From assembly GCA_017590115.1 (NCBI GenBank), contig JAGGNK010011892.1, positions 3,687,993-3,751,992 of the forward strand: a stretch of 64,000 nucleotides of DNA, read 5' to 3'. How positions within the stretch are numbered: the stretch's first letter is position 1; every line of letters starts with the position of its first letter. The notes beneath the pieces are model-generated. The model made no database searches. It was not told where the DNA came from and saw nothing but the letters and a program-made list of their open reading frames with translations. Of the stretch, positions 11,001 to 22,088 are shown one piece after another. A program made the translations under genes and the position numbers. The DNA comes from Montifringilla adamsi (taxonomy: Eukaryota; Chordata; Aves; Passeriformes; Passeridae).

Positions 11001-13868
11001 GAAGTCACCCATCATCCCAAAATCCCAGGTTTGGACATGTCTGCCTTTGTATTTTTCCTATGCCTGCTCTCCTGAAGTGTTTGGGTTTGTTTGCATAGAG
11101 ACTGATGGAGAATAACACCTTTGTAAAGCTTCTAAGTGCTGGACAGCCTTGCACCTTTCACTTACGTTCCTGAATTCAGAGTGTTTCTAGCTCTCACCAG
11201 GTGTTTTCAAACCTGGGATAGTTACATAGTATTCTTCCGGGTGCCTGAAGTAGCTTAAATATAGCTCAAAGCACCTGAGGCTGGAAATTGGGGAATTCCC
11301 ATGGAGCTGTGGTTTTTGGGTGTTATAATTAGCACAGATGCCATTCATGAGGTTCTGCAACTGCTGTTGTGCAGATTGTGTAAACCTGTTCAGCACGAAT
11401 CTGGGATATCCTTTAAGAACTCTTTACTTTCCAGGATGTTTCTAAAGCTTTGGCAGAAAATTCCTGGTGTCTGATCTCTTTACTAGGAATGCCACATGTG
11501 GCTCCCTAACTTTAGGGAGAGTTATGCTATGGGGCGAAAAGTGCATGCTGTGAAAAAGAACTCTCCTAACTGTTCCCAGGTCATCTGTAGGTCTTACTCT
11601 GCAGTGCATTATGAGCTCAGATCTAAACTGCTGCCATTTCTTTGCCACAGAAAAACAGGTTTCCTGCTTTGTCTAGTAGAATTCCTCCTTCCTAATACAG
11701 TTCTCCAAAGTGCCCAGTGATTTTTTTTTTAATATGTGATTTTATTATTCTGAATCCACTTTACAAGTGAGGTCTTGGTGTTTCTCAAGAGGTGATTAAT
11801 GTCGAACACTTAATACTTTAAATGCTGACCAGTAATCTTTAGTCTTGAGTAAAAATATTTAATTCAGTTCTGAATACTTCTGATGAAGTCTGTCCCATCT
11901 TCCCCACATCACTGACTGGTTTAGGTCTTACATGTCTCTCAGACTTAGTTCTTCCCACTGCCTTTCCCCTTCCTATTGAAGTAGGTGGACACTGGAGGAG
12001 GGACACTCTGTCCTGACCTGTACAAGTGTTGAGGACACACTAATGAGCTGTGGGGTGGTAGAATTTCTTAATCTGAGAGGTGAGGTGACTGTGCTTATAG
12101 CCCTGTCTCACGGCAAATGTTTGGCTTTAGCTCTGGAATGAGCTGCTGTCACCAGTGAACTGGACACCTAAGCTGATCAAGACACCTCTTATTTAGGAAT
12201 AGCTGACTCTTCCTGTGGGAGGAGAAGCAGGAGTGAGCTGTGAACAGTAGTAGGGGTGAATGACTTCTGTTGACTTCAGTTAAGCTAACCAGAGCAGCAG
12301 GAGAACCACTGGAGTGTTCACCTGTTCCTGGGAAGGCAGCACAAGGCGTTTCTTCCAGCACAGCTCTCTCAAGTCCTTTGAGCCAAGCAAGACTTGCCTG
12401 TTAGCTGTCCTGCTTTGCAACATAATCCTGCAGTACTGGTGGCTTTTAGGCTTTTGCCTTTTAAAGAGATCAAGTCAGATTTGGTTCAAATGTGCTTTTT
12501 CTCTTCTGAAACATTATGGTGCTGGAGAAGGGAAGAGCAGAGTTAAACAGGCTGCCTTGCACACAGATCATTTACTGAAGTGAGTAAAAGAAAGGAACAA
12601 CTGGCTTCTGCGGTCAGTGAGGAGGTGAAAGGAAGCTGTGGAGAACATTACCACAGAAACAGCTTCTACCAAGCTGGCTCATGCCATAAATGTGGCTTGG
12701 CAAAATACAAAAGGAAGTTGAAATGCTTGAGGTTTGGTACTGTACGTTGTTGAGGCACAAGATGGAGTGACTGGGTCAAACATAAAGTGGCATTCGCTGT
12801 GTGCTATACGGTGCCTCCAGATTAAGCAGGAGGAGAGAAGAAAGGAAAGAAAGCCGGTGCTCAGCATCAGTGTTTCTGTTAATAACAAGCTTAGTAAATG
12901 CTCGCAAGTAGCTCCATGCAGATGGAATCAGCTTTCTGGGCATTCAGATTGAGTCTCCTGCTGCCAACAGTGTAACACAATAGAGTTAACTTGTAATAAT
13001 CCAGAACTCTTCCTGCAGCCTGTGGGTGATGTTTCATCCTCACTGAGGGTAGCTTGCATGCTTGTTCCGAGTTACCTGCTGGTCAAACCAAAGAGAAGGA
13101 AGCTAATGCACAGGCAGTGGAAACAAGGAAGAGTCATCTGTGAAGAACAGAGATATGAGTTATATAGGGATGGGGTAAGGAAGGCCAAGGCAAAGCTGGA
13201 ACTTGGCAAAGCATGCAAAGGGCTTCTACACATTTGTTAACCAGAAAAGATCAAAGAAGGTGATGGTTTTTAAGGCGCTTTCCAATCCAAGTCACTCTAC
13301 AATTCTATGATAAAGTGCATTACAAAAAAAGGCTTTAAAAAAGCAAGGGGTACTCTAGATCAAGGGATGTAATATTTGTTTTCAGGACTGCAGTGCTTGT
13401 GGTGTTTACATGTCTTGCAAAAACTGTTACTGCTTGTGCATGCCAGAATGGTTTTTCAAAACTGCTTTGAAATAAAGCTGTATCTGTCCTTTTTTATGCA
13501 GCAATCTTGGCAGCTTCAAATGGCAAAACACTGGTGTCAGCAATTCCATCTCAGAGATGTTTAAGCAGTGTTGCAAATGGGGAAAGGTAGTCACTGAAGA
13601 TGACTTTAAACTCACTCACTTACAAATTTAAAACTAGGAGGACTCCTGCAACAATTATTTTGTGCTGTGTATTTTATACCATCTGCTGAAGATGCAGCAA
13701 AGTTGTTCTAAACTTGCCAAGTGAGTCTTAATAACTTCACTAACACGCTGTGTGTTTCCTTGCAGATGGTTCCACCAAGGCCCCAATCCCCACACTGGTA
13801 CACAGGACTGGCTTTACTCTGGCAACTACTGGGACAGAAACTACTTTAATTTGCCTGATATTTATTAA
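1962..13868 (+). CDS. OSBPL1A: OSBPL1A (ORP1), C-terminal half of sterol-binding domain, 9 exons, 5'-partial
   Basis: Nine spliced exons encode the last 346 residues of oxysterol-binding-protein-related protein 1. The joined frame is open to a TAA at 13866-13868 and every intron phase matches. The first exon carries the conserved KPFNPLLGETYE block. The second carries the ORP family signature EQVSHHPP (2780-2803), whose histidine pair contacts phosphoinositide headgroups in ORD structures. The end is a lysine/arginine/glutamate-rich helix followed by WFHQGPNP and the terminal NLPDIY. In the family, ORP1L (about 950 residues in human) has ankyrin repeats, a PH domain, an FFAT motif and this ORD. 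It senses cholesterol on late endosomes and lysosomes with Rab7 and VAP. The ankyrin, PH and FFAT exons would lie upstream of the window. Close agreement with mammalian ORP1 in every exon separates it from OSBPL2. It converges with TTC39C. Confidence 0.96.
2752..2934 (+). CDS. OSBPL1A: OSBPL1A coding exon with ORP signature
   Basis: 183 bp, preceded by ttattttgcag and followed by a GTAAGT donor. It completes the Arg codon, continues DDLGFRLLSEQ and contains the EQVSHHPP family signature. It ends inside a Glu codon after TLELL. Confidence 0.96.
3430..3537 (+). CDS. OSBPL1A: OSBPL1A coding exon
   Basis: 108 bp encoding HNEAYTWTNPTCCVHNII and then GKLWIEQYGN. Acceptor ttcccttag, donor GTAAGT. 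It matches the ORD beta-barrel segment of mammalian ORP1. Confidence 0.96.
3629..3718 (+). CDS. OSBPL1A: OSBPL1A coding exon
   Basis: 90 bp encoding TGEKCVLSFKPCGLFGKEL and the following HKVEGYIQDK. Acceptor tgcctttag, donor GTAACA. Phase 2 on both sides. Confidence 0.95.
3966..4092 (+). CDS. OSBPL1A: OSBPL1A coding exon
   Basis: 127 bp encoding SKKKLCALYGKWTECLYSVD and a lysine-rich tail ending SSKQ in phase 0. Acceptor ttttttgacag, donor GTATTA. The lysine-rich end is a surface loop of the ORD. Confidence 0.95.
7321..7437 (+). CDS. OSBPL1A: OSBPL1A coding exon
   Basis: 117 bp, exactly 39 codons, phase 0 on both sides, so it could be skipped without a frameshift. It encodes an acidic linker (SNTEESDEMPLPDSES) and then VLLWKITPRPPNSAQ. 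Acceptor tgctgcctttag, donor GTCAGC. The 3.2 kb intron before it holds nothing I recognise apart from one orphan strong acceptor near 4204. Confidence 0.95.
8218..8341 (+). CDS. OSBPL1A: OSBPL1A coding exon
   Basis: 124 bp encoding MYNFTSFAMALNELDKEM, then PKTDCRLRPDIRAMENGEI, the conserved C-terminal ORD helix region with the LRPDIRAMENG block. Acceptor gaatttcag, donor GTAACT. Confidence 0.96.
10046..10136 (+). CDS. OSBPL1A: OSBPL1A coding exon
   Basis: 91 bp encoding DLASEEKKRLEEKQRTARK and NRSKSEEDWKTR, a highly charged helix near the C terminus. Acceptor attccttcaag, donor GTTGGT (weaker than the others in this gene). Confidence 0.95.
13065..13315 (+). mobile_element. CR1 LINE fragment (internally deleted)
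   Basis: About 250 bp in OSBPL1A's last intron. The left part reads in one frame as the lysine/arginine-rich segment that precedes the reverse transcriptase in CR1 ORF2 (about 13085-13235). The right part (about 13262-13312) is the CR1 3' end, closing with the CAATTCTATGAT type tail. The region between, including the RT, is missing. Dead copy in sense to OSBPL1A. Confidence 0.6.
13766..13868 (+). CDS. OSBPL1A: OSBPL1A terminal coding exon
   Basis: 103 bp from acceptor tttccttgcag to TAA. It encodes WFHQGPNPHTGTQDWLYSGN and ends NYFNLPDIY, the known end of ORP1. The 3' UTR follows without interruption. Confidence 0.97.
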
Positions 13869-13990
13869 AATGCAGTAAGGAGCCTCTGACTGATACAAAT
13901 AAGTCTTAATCTGTTTTAATGTTTTCCCTTGTTCTACTTATCTCCTGAAAATACTGACATGTTATCAAACAGAATAATAAGCATCTCTGC

Positions 13991-13996
13991 AATAAA
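13991..13996 (+). terminator. OSBPL1A: Candidate proximal poly(A) signal of OSBPL1A
   Basis: AATAAA, 123 bp after the stop codon, followed by a TG-rich stretch (ctggtggtacatg). It would give a very short 3' UTR. Confidence 0.4.
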
Positions 13997-14905
13997 TCTG
14001 GTGGTACATGATCTGCAGTCCTAAAGGTAGAGGAATAACTTTTCTGGATGATGGTGGGTCCTGCATGGACAAAGTTGCTGTGGTTTCAAGCTGCCTGAGT
14101 ACACCTATATTAGGTTGTGGTGTATGAGGAATAGAACACCTTCAGCTGTTCTGTGAATACTTTATTTTGTAGATAACATTGGCACAAGTAAAACTGGTTT
14201 TATTTATTGTGACATGGGAATGTTTAAAAAGCACACAAAGTAATTGCAATATTCGAATCTTAAATGAAGAAAAGGGTGTCACTTCTGTAAAGATGTAATT
14301 TTTCATAAAGTGACTTTTCTTTTACAAAGTAATTCCCTTGAAGCCTGAGCTCTGCTCAGGAGATTCCAGAAGTGTTCCCATCTCTGGAGCAGTAATGCAG
14401 TTGTTTAAGCTGGTAACATTACTCAGAGGTTATTTATTCAATGTTTTGTGCAGTGTGTTTTGAATTTTGCTCTCCTGTTTTGCTACCAAACTTATGATTT
14501 AAGGAATTAAGAGCCATTTAAATATCTACAGATTTGATTTGAACTGCACACTAGTAACAGGTTTTAAAATAATCTGTTTCATGCACTAGAAGTTCCGGTG
14601 CCCAGCACCACTGCAAGAACCTAATCAGTCCAGGAATGACCTGGTGGAACATGGCAGGGGGACAGGACTGTGTCTGTACTGTGCAAACTCCCTGCAAGGA
14701 AGTCTTGTGCATTTCAAAGGTAGTACAGCACCTCAGTGAGGCCTCCTGTGCACAGCTGCTTTACCCCTTTTCAGTGGGGTGCATTCAATCTTAGTCTGTT
14801 TATACTGAACTGTGTACAGAGCTTCTAGAGGGCAAGCTGCTCTTTGTACAGTATTTTAACTGCTGTCTGGAGGTTAGTGTTAATTGAATAATTTAATTGC
14901 TACTA

Positions 14906-14911
14906 AATAAA
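14906..14911 (+). terminator. OSBPL1A: Candidate distal poly(A) signal of OSBPL1A
   Basis: AATAAA about 1.04 kb after the stop, followed about 30 bp later by a GT-rich element (gagtggtgttc), the usual downstream cleavage element. It is the better of the two candidates. Confidence 0.5.
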
Positions 14912-14935
14912 GGCTTCAAAACTTCTTGCATCTAG

Positions 14936-16715
14936 TCTAAAGTGAGTGGTGTTCAACAGTGCTGATCCCTTCTGAGCAACTCTCATCTGAAACCTGCTGC
15001 AGTGAGGACAGGTAGTATGTGTCTCTGTGCTCCAGGGACCTCTCTTCTCCATAAGCAAGGAAAAGTCTCTTTCTGGGGAGGGCTGGGGAACTGAGAGCTT
15101 CTTGCAGCTTGAGCTTTAAGTGGACTACTGAAACTGTTAATAAGGCAATGAGATGCTTTCTATTTTTATTCTAGGCGCTTCTCGCATTACCCAGGTCCTG
15201 ATGCTGAGACATGTTTGCGTAGATAAGGGAAAGCTTTTTCCTTGGCAGCCTTTCCTGTGAGGGGCCAGCTCTCACAGTGACCTGTAGATGTAGGATTTTA
15301 GTACCTGTTCTATCTGCAGGAAGCTTCTACTCTTGAAATCTGTCTGGACTGCTGTGCAGGTTCCTGGTGTGGGTCTGAGATCCGCAGAAGCAGCCTGGCT
15401 GTTGGGTCTGTGCAGGTCACACAGCACTGAACACTGAGTGCCAAGCAAAGCATTTAGTTCCTGCCTGCTCCCCATGACTATAGCATGTCAGCACAATGAG
15501 AGCCTGGGTGGCTCCTCACTGGAACAGCTCCAGTAGATACAGCAGTGGGCACAGTTCAAACAAAGCTAGCATTGGGGATGTTCAACATGGGAATGCAGTT
15601 CTAATTGCTGGTGCTTTTTATTTTGAACATTTGCTTAACATTATTTGATTTATTGCAATGTAAACTCCATCGATCCTGACCACTTCCTGAAGTGCAAACA
15701 GCCTCTCTACCTGTTTAAAAATTAACATGAACTCAGTAGGTAAGTGTGAAAGAACTACGTTAGGTGCTACCTCAATGCACTCCAAGGGGAGGGTATTTTG
15801 CCCCACTCTGAATATTACACAAATTCTAAAAGTTCAGGCTATAGGCAAGAAGATGTGTGTAAATATGAGGTTAAAAATGTGGTTCTTTCAGACTAAAATC
15901 AGAGCAGGACTTGCAAACAATAACAAGCAGAGGAACACAGTGTGTGTTATATAGGACAACTAGTTTAACCAATCATCTCTGTTTTATTTTGAAAAGGGAT
16001 ACATTAAGTTTCCAGTAGTAAAATCCAAACAGTAGCATGTTCCTATGTGGGAAGCAAGCATTGTTCTTCCGTACCCTGCCCTGTGCATGGGGTCTGATGT
16101 AATGGTTAACCTGTCCTTGCAGTACTGTAACTTTCTGCAGGAGCACTTACTGTGTGCTACTGCCAGCTGGTCTTTGCAAACATCACATCAGCCAGAGGGA
16201 CGTGGCTGGGAAAACACTGGCTGTGCATGGCTTAGCTGCACTTTCAGCTGCAGAATTAGAACCAGGGCTTGCTGATTTCTCATCAGGGAATGTAGTAGAT
16301 CTCCTCCTTGCACCAGCACCTGGCTGTCCAAACATGGCATGGGTAGAAACAGGTTTCTAATCCAGTGTGTTTGGAACATCAGAGCCCACTAGAACAAAAA
16401 GTGGAGAATTTCCCTACTTCATTTTTCTGGCATCACATAATTTGGAGCAGGTATTTGTGACAGCTGACTATGTTGTTAATCTTTTCCCCTGGAAAAGCTG
16501 AGCATTGCCCAGGAATAAGGATCCCCACCTCCAGCAGGACAAAGGCTTCATGGTAATTTTTGCTTTGTCTCAACTAAGTTACACAACAGAAGGTCTATAG
16601 AGTGTGGTGGATGTCCCAAGCAACTTAGGCTAAAAAGACAGAAACAATTGTGGGAATCAATCAGGAGCAGTTAGTTCCAGTCATATTGTAAATCTTTGTC
16701 TTAAACAAACACATC
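14936..16715. other. Tail-to-tail interval, left part: no gene recognised
   Basis: Non-repetitive, AT-rich sequence between the two convergent genes. Several short open frames are present on both strands. The most coding-like is on the - strand at 15618-15695, after an aaacag acceptor-like site, with a stop and an AATAAA immediately after. None has recognisable homology. Confidence 0.4.
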
Positions 16716-16986
16716 TATACCGAGGGAAAGCAAGCATGATACAGAAGGGATCTAGCACAGCAAACACCATTTGTTATGTGGGTGACAAACACTTGCAACC
16801 TAGAAAATAAAATAAAAATGAAACAATAAAATGTTGTCAGAACAGAGGCTATTTTGTCTGGTATTTCTGAAACTGAACTTTGACAAACTTGCCTAAACAT
16901 TTAGGTTTTTTTACAAAAAGCCACTTTTAATCTAGAAATCTACCTAAGCTCAACTCTTCTTTACAAAAGGCTCTGCTGTTCTGGGC

Positions 16987-16995
16987 GGGGGGGGG
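16987..16995 (+). repeat. G9 homopolymer
   Basis: Nine consecutive G in the tail-to-tail interval. Read on the - strand it forms a C-rich tract just before a cag, so it could act as a pyrimidine tract for the exon-like segment below it. Length is prone to assembly error. Confidence 0.6.
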
Positions 16996-18339
16996 CAGGA
17001 CAGCTCCATGCTGAAGGATTTCTCCAGCTAGGCAAGGGCTGAGCTAGGCACATGCCACCACAGGGAAGAGATGCTGGTGAAGGCCTCACCTAGAAAGATG
17101 GGCAGCAGCTCTCCTTCTCTTGTGGAAAGATGGCTGCAGAAACTCACCAAGTCCAGCCACCACCTTTTTTTTTTTCTAAATGGAAAAACTTAGGTCACTG
17201 CTGGAGTAAATGATCTTTCAGTCAAGAAGAATCAAAACTAGGGCTCCAACTAGTCACCTCTCCTTAGCCACAGGGCACATGGATTACATCTTAGGTCCCT
17301 AACACCTGCTTCAGAAAATACAGGTTTTCAGCAAGATCATTTGGTATCAATGGACACTTTGCCATCACTCTTACCTGCCTCTTTGCCCTCAGGAGTACAG
17401 TCCTGGCCAAGCCACATTTCTTGGACCAAATGGCAGTGAAATCTAACACAAGCACTGGAGCCAGGCAGGCAGTGTTGGTTCAATAGTTTCTTAGAAGTCA
17501 CCTTTAACCCTGCATTGGACTGACAAGAGGTGATCTTCCATTTATTTAACACTAAGCTGTAGAGCTGTAAGCTGGAAAGGGGAAGATGACATGAGTGCCC
17601 AAACTTTCTTACCTGACAAGACCTTGCTCAGTTTGATTCCAGTTGTGCTGTAGATTCTGTTCTCTCAGGATGCAAAATAAATCATCATCATCGTCAGATG
17701 GACCTAAGGTTGTAGTACTTGAGGCCTGGCCTGCATTTAATGGCAACTTTATCTTTAACAGATAATTTGTTTGATCTACAAAGGGAATTACTTTGAAAAC
17801 TGCTCTATAAAAGATGGAACCTCTGCATCCATAATCAGTTCATCATCCCAACACAATGATACAACCTCACTGGTTGAGGTAACCTTGGTTTCACTGCAGA
17901 AAGATACAACCTGTAATGGATTGCTAGGAGCAGGTGATGGTGGAGGTGAAAGGTGATCATTCTCTGTAAAACCAGCACAGTAACAGAAGAGAAGGCAAGT
18001 CTTTCAATGCATCATCACAGCTCAGTACTGAGCTGCTTTCTGAATGACATCAGAAATTATGAGACACATTATTTGAAGGATTAGAGCTAAATCCTCTCTG
18101 AAAAAACATTATTCTGCCTGCCAGCCCAAGCCAAGTCAGGCCCATTTATAATTTCTCAGTATTGAGCAATGCCATAGAAAGGAAAAGCTGCCGTGCAGCT
18201 GTGCAATCCGGCTAGCTCCCTACTGGTGCATGAGTCCCAAATCCTATACTGGCACTGTGGGTGGGAGACTCCAGAGGACACCTTGCTCCCAACCCAGGTG
18301 CTGTGAGTGTCACTGCCCAGGTGCCTGCCTCCTGGATGG

Positions 18340-19085
18340 TTGGACAGGGATTTTTTCTTAACACAGGCATTCAGGTGACAATTTCTCAATTATGCAGCCA
18401 CTCTCTCATCATATTTCAAAAGTCACAGCAGTCAGGCAAAGTCCCCAGTGACTGGAGAAAATGGAGTATCACATCTGTTTTTTGAAAAGGGTGATGAGGA
18501 CTGTAGGAGCTACCAACCTGTCAGTCAGCCTTACCTCTGTGCCTGGTAAGATCATGGTATAGATCATCCAGGAAGATACATCAAAACATAAGGAAGACAG
18601 AGAGGTGGTTAAGGACAGCCAACATGAGCTGCAGCTTCTCCAAGGGCAAACAGTACCAGACTGATCTAGAGGCCTTGGATGACAGAGTGACTGCATTAGT
18701 GGACAAGGGATGAGCTACAGATGTCATCTACCTGGACTTCTGGAAGGTCTTTAACAGTCTCTCCCAACATTCTGGCTGCTAAATTGGATATATATGGGTT
18801 TGATGGATAAGGAAGTGGCTAGAAGGGTGGAAACAAACCAGCAGTAAGTGGACCCTCAGGGGTCTACTGGGACCAAAACTATTGGTAACACGTAACAGAC
18901 TTGTTACTCTCTCTTCAATGACAGCAGGATCAAGCGCACCCTCAGCAAGTCTGCACATGACACCAAGCTGAGTGTGGTACAGTTGATTTACCAGAAGGAA
19001 GAGATGCCATCCAAAGGGACATGGACAGGCTTGAGGACTGAGCCCAAACAAGCTTCAGGAAGTTCAGCCAAGGTCAAGTGGAAGA
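18340..19085 (+). mobile_element. CR1 LINE fragment, reverse-transcriptase region of ORF2, decayed
   Basis: About 750 bp match the avian CR1 ORF2 reverse-transcriptase core in + orientation. Recognisable blocks in order are YQPVSLTSVPGKI (18509-18553), TDVIYLDFWKVF (about 18719-18755), the PQGS-type region (about 18850-18875) and the catalytic ADD block near 18950-18970. Several frameshifts and stops break the frame. The catalytic block reads AHDTKL, so the aspartate pair is lost. It has no 3' terminal CR1 tail. Confidence 0.7.
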
Positions 19086-21450
19086 TCTTGAATCTGTCCA
19101 CAGCATGCACATGTTCCCATGAGCTGCTGCCTTTTTCCCCTCCCCACCACCACGAAACCTGCTCCTGCTTTCTGCCACTGACTTGCCTAATGCCCAGTTA
19201 CAGGCAGAACCCTTCTAAGCAAGTGCCTTTGCCAAAACCTGTTTTCCTCACTAGCAGCTAAGCCAGACATTTCTTCCTGGCACAGGATGAGGGCAATTCT
19301 TCCCTCAGCCTCAGGCTATGATGCCATCACACAATCTAACTTGTGGAAAGCAGAAAGGCTGTGGCCACATCCCACCCCTCTGTGGTGAAGGGGTGGGTGC
19401 ACAGACCATCCCCTGCTTACAGCCTGGCCTTTTAACAGAGGTGACATACAAAACCCAAGGGATTTGAACAAACTGCAAAATACAGCACCTGAGAAGCAAT
19501 GTTCCTTGGTGGCCTCTGGCAGGGGCTCAGAGGACACAGCTGGAGCCTGCAACCTCTTCAGCCACACCCCAAGAGGAACCAAGGGTTATTCCTTTACAAT
19601 GGCTTTGTTTGTACTGCGGAATCTTATTATTGCTAGGGCAAACCCTGAAACAAACCTCACCTGCCCAGGTGATTGGGGCAGGTGACATTTGCTTCCCAGC
19701 ACACATTATTAGAGATCATTTTCTGTTCCAATACAACAAGCACAACAAAGGTCACTGTGTAGTGCTGTATTTTCAAGGTTACCACTGTGTTTTGGAGGAT
19801 CATGAAGACAGATTACAGGTGCAAGGCATGATCAGGAGTCTGCTGAGGGATAAAACACAAACATTGCTGCAGATCAGCCTTCATTATAGTTGGAAAATCA
19901 TCATCTACCTGTCTGCTCTTGCATTCTTGGATGTCTGCATCTCTACACAAACCTGAGGCGAACTCCAGCAGTACTGAAGATTTACAACTCGTTGGCGTTA
20001 AAGCATTTAGAAAATCTGTAACAGCTTATTTTTAAAAGTAACATACTTGCAGCAGAACTCTCTGCTAATTTTGAATGACTTTCCAGTTCATTCACAGGAA
20101 AGTATGCTAATGTATACTCACCACAAAATGCTTCTTGAATCCTTAGTAATTTCTCAAGAAAACATCTCACATTATCTCTTCAGTCCTGGAGAGTGACAAC
20201 ACAGATGATAATATTCAAAAAGGTTAAGTATGTGAAACTAGGAAGAAGAGCTTCCTATAGAAAGAATATTTCAAGAATATACATATAAGAAGTAAAAAAT
20301 GCATCATTTTTGGAGTAGGGAGAGCAATCCAAAGTCTAGATTTCTGTACTGAGAGCATACGGAAACAACACGCCTTGATAAAGGTATTACACGTACCTGA
20401 GTGTAAAGCTAGCCATGATCACTTCAAAACCATCCTCAGTGAATACAGAGCAGAGGAGAACTTGCGCATTTGCTTCTCTGGAAAACTTTCAGAACTCTAG
20501 GTCTGCAAAGCTCTGCACAGCAAAAGCTTCAAAGATGCTTAAGTACAGATGTCATAAACCACAGAAAAATGTATTACCAGAGGTGACAGAACTGAAGCAT
20601 AAACCTCCATAAATATTTGAAAAGGGTGCAGGACCTAACATAAAATTGTCTGTGTCTGAAACTAAAGAGCAGCTATAGGAAAAAATATGTCTGGATACTA
20701 ATTCACTGTGCTGGGACTTAAATGCTGGTTTTGGAAGCCATCAAGAGCAATGCACCAGGTACTTTACTAACACACATCACCCTTTGGCCCCATAGGGAAG
20801 GGCCTGGCAGCCCATGAGCAGCCTGCCCAACTGAGGTCATTGCCTTGTCCTACCACCTTTTACCCCTTTGCAAAAGTAACAGCTTCCAGACAATGTTGAA
20901 ATCTAAGAGCCTGGGCAGAAGTTCAGTAAATCAAGGTCCCTGATAAGCCTTATTTTTCTACCAGAAAAAGGATCAGGTCATTCATTAACTGGGAACAAGT
21001 CTATGTCCCAGCAGTACAACTATCTTTTCTCAATATAGTAAACATATTGCTTTTAGTGAAAGACTGGGAGGTTGTTATTACAAAAACTATTTTGCTTAGC
21101 AAATTCTGACAATCTCTTTCTCCCTTCCTCCTCAAATCAAACAAGCCATTTTTTTCCTTTTAATCTCTTCCCCTCTCCCACTTGGGCAGCTCCTCTAGGT
21201 AAGCACAGCTTGCCAGAAATGCCTGAAGAACACTGACCAACGGCCAGTCTTGCTGAGCTTAACAGATTGACTGGAACACCATCATGGAAGAGGTCACATC
21301 AAAAGACAAGCAGCATTTTTGAAAAACCAGCAATGGAAAAATTAGGGCTAACAGGAAGACAAATGCACATGAACTCCCCATGGCTGACTCTCACTGGTGG
21401 TTAAAACACAGGGGGTTAAGTAGATTGTGAAGCTCTTGTGCAAAGGGGTG

Positions 21451-22088
21451 CTGAGCAGGGAAGAAATATGTAACTAATATGCATCTACCCTGATAACCTG
21501 TGGTGAGTCCAGCTGTGGGGTCCAAACACACATCAAAAAAGTAATCAGATATAGAAATAATTCAGCATTTAATTCTGGAAAGGCTGCCTCAAGTTGAATT
21601 TCTGAGTGGTAGGAAATGGTGGGGAACAAGCCATGTGAGCCGGAACACTTTTCATCATCTCCTAACAATGGCACACTTTTGTGACTTGAACAAGTCTATT
21701 ACTCCTAAATTTCACTTTGTGCTCTAGGCTGCCTGCAAAGTTTCTGACAGATGCCACTGGCTTCCCAATTGCCTTAAAATAAAAAGATAAGCATGAATTT
21801 ACTTAAGATTAGCTTTAACAATATTTGTTTAGGATTGCATAACCTCTAATGAAAGTGCTTCCTACCACTGTTGGTGTTTCATAATAATTGCTGGAAAGGG
21901 AAGTTGAGTTCTGTACAGGCTACTCTTCTTCCACCCACTGCAAGGTTTGATCAGGCCTACATCAACCTAACACCTGATCAGACTTCAGCAGGTACAGAGC
22001 AGTTCTTAAACACAAGTACAATCAATTGCTGGAAAGACAATCACATTGTTGCAAACTGAAAAGCAATTCAGTACAGCATTTGGGGAAT
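21451..22088. other. Gap between the exon-like cluster and TTC39C 3' UTR: nothing firm
   Basis: AT-rich unique sequence. A - strand open frame (21474-21674) begins after a gttag acceptor-like site, but it has no recognised homology. Confidence 0.3.

Larger units (their letters stand above)
13869..14935 (+). other. OSBPL1A: OSBPL1A 3' untranslated region (approximate)
   Basis: About 1.07 kb of AT-rich sequence without a conserved reading frame follows the stop. Two canonical poly(A) hexamers bound a short and a long form. The right edge is placed about 25 bp after the second hexamer by rule of thumb, not by transcript evidence. Confidence 0.55.
16716..21450 (-). other. Unassigned cluster of exon-like segments, possible unannotated gene or decayed gene
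   Basis: Read on the - strand, this interval has several short open segments flanked by plausible acceptor and donor sites: 21395-21450, 20578-20672, 20397-20477, 20122-20185, 17792-17963, 17613-17730, 17375-17454 and about 16716-16800. Several neighbours are phase-compatible (20578 to 20397 if an AG two bases inside is used; 20122 to 17792; 17613 to 17375). Against a working gene, 20122-20185 has a stop in every frame from its best acceptor, and 17792-17963 does not join 17613-17730 in phase. A readable stretch at 21140-21340 has an in-frame TGA. I do not recognise the protein. Visible features are a proline/serine-rich segment (17900-17960) and an acidic Asp run (17680-17695). It could be a real fast-evolving gene, a decayed one, or chance. 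Confidence 0.22.

Noticed and set aside
16740..16800. Tudor-like phrase VFVTHI in the - strand segment after a strong acceptor
   Set aside because: Too short to support a Tudor domain; the aromatic cage residues and following strands are absent.
20415..20612. Frame starting MITSKP, reminiscent of the CABYR N terminus
   Set aside because: Similarity stops after a few residues, there is no RIIa domain after it, and it is on the strand opposite to that expected for CABYR.
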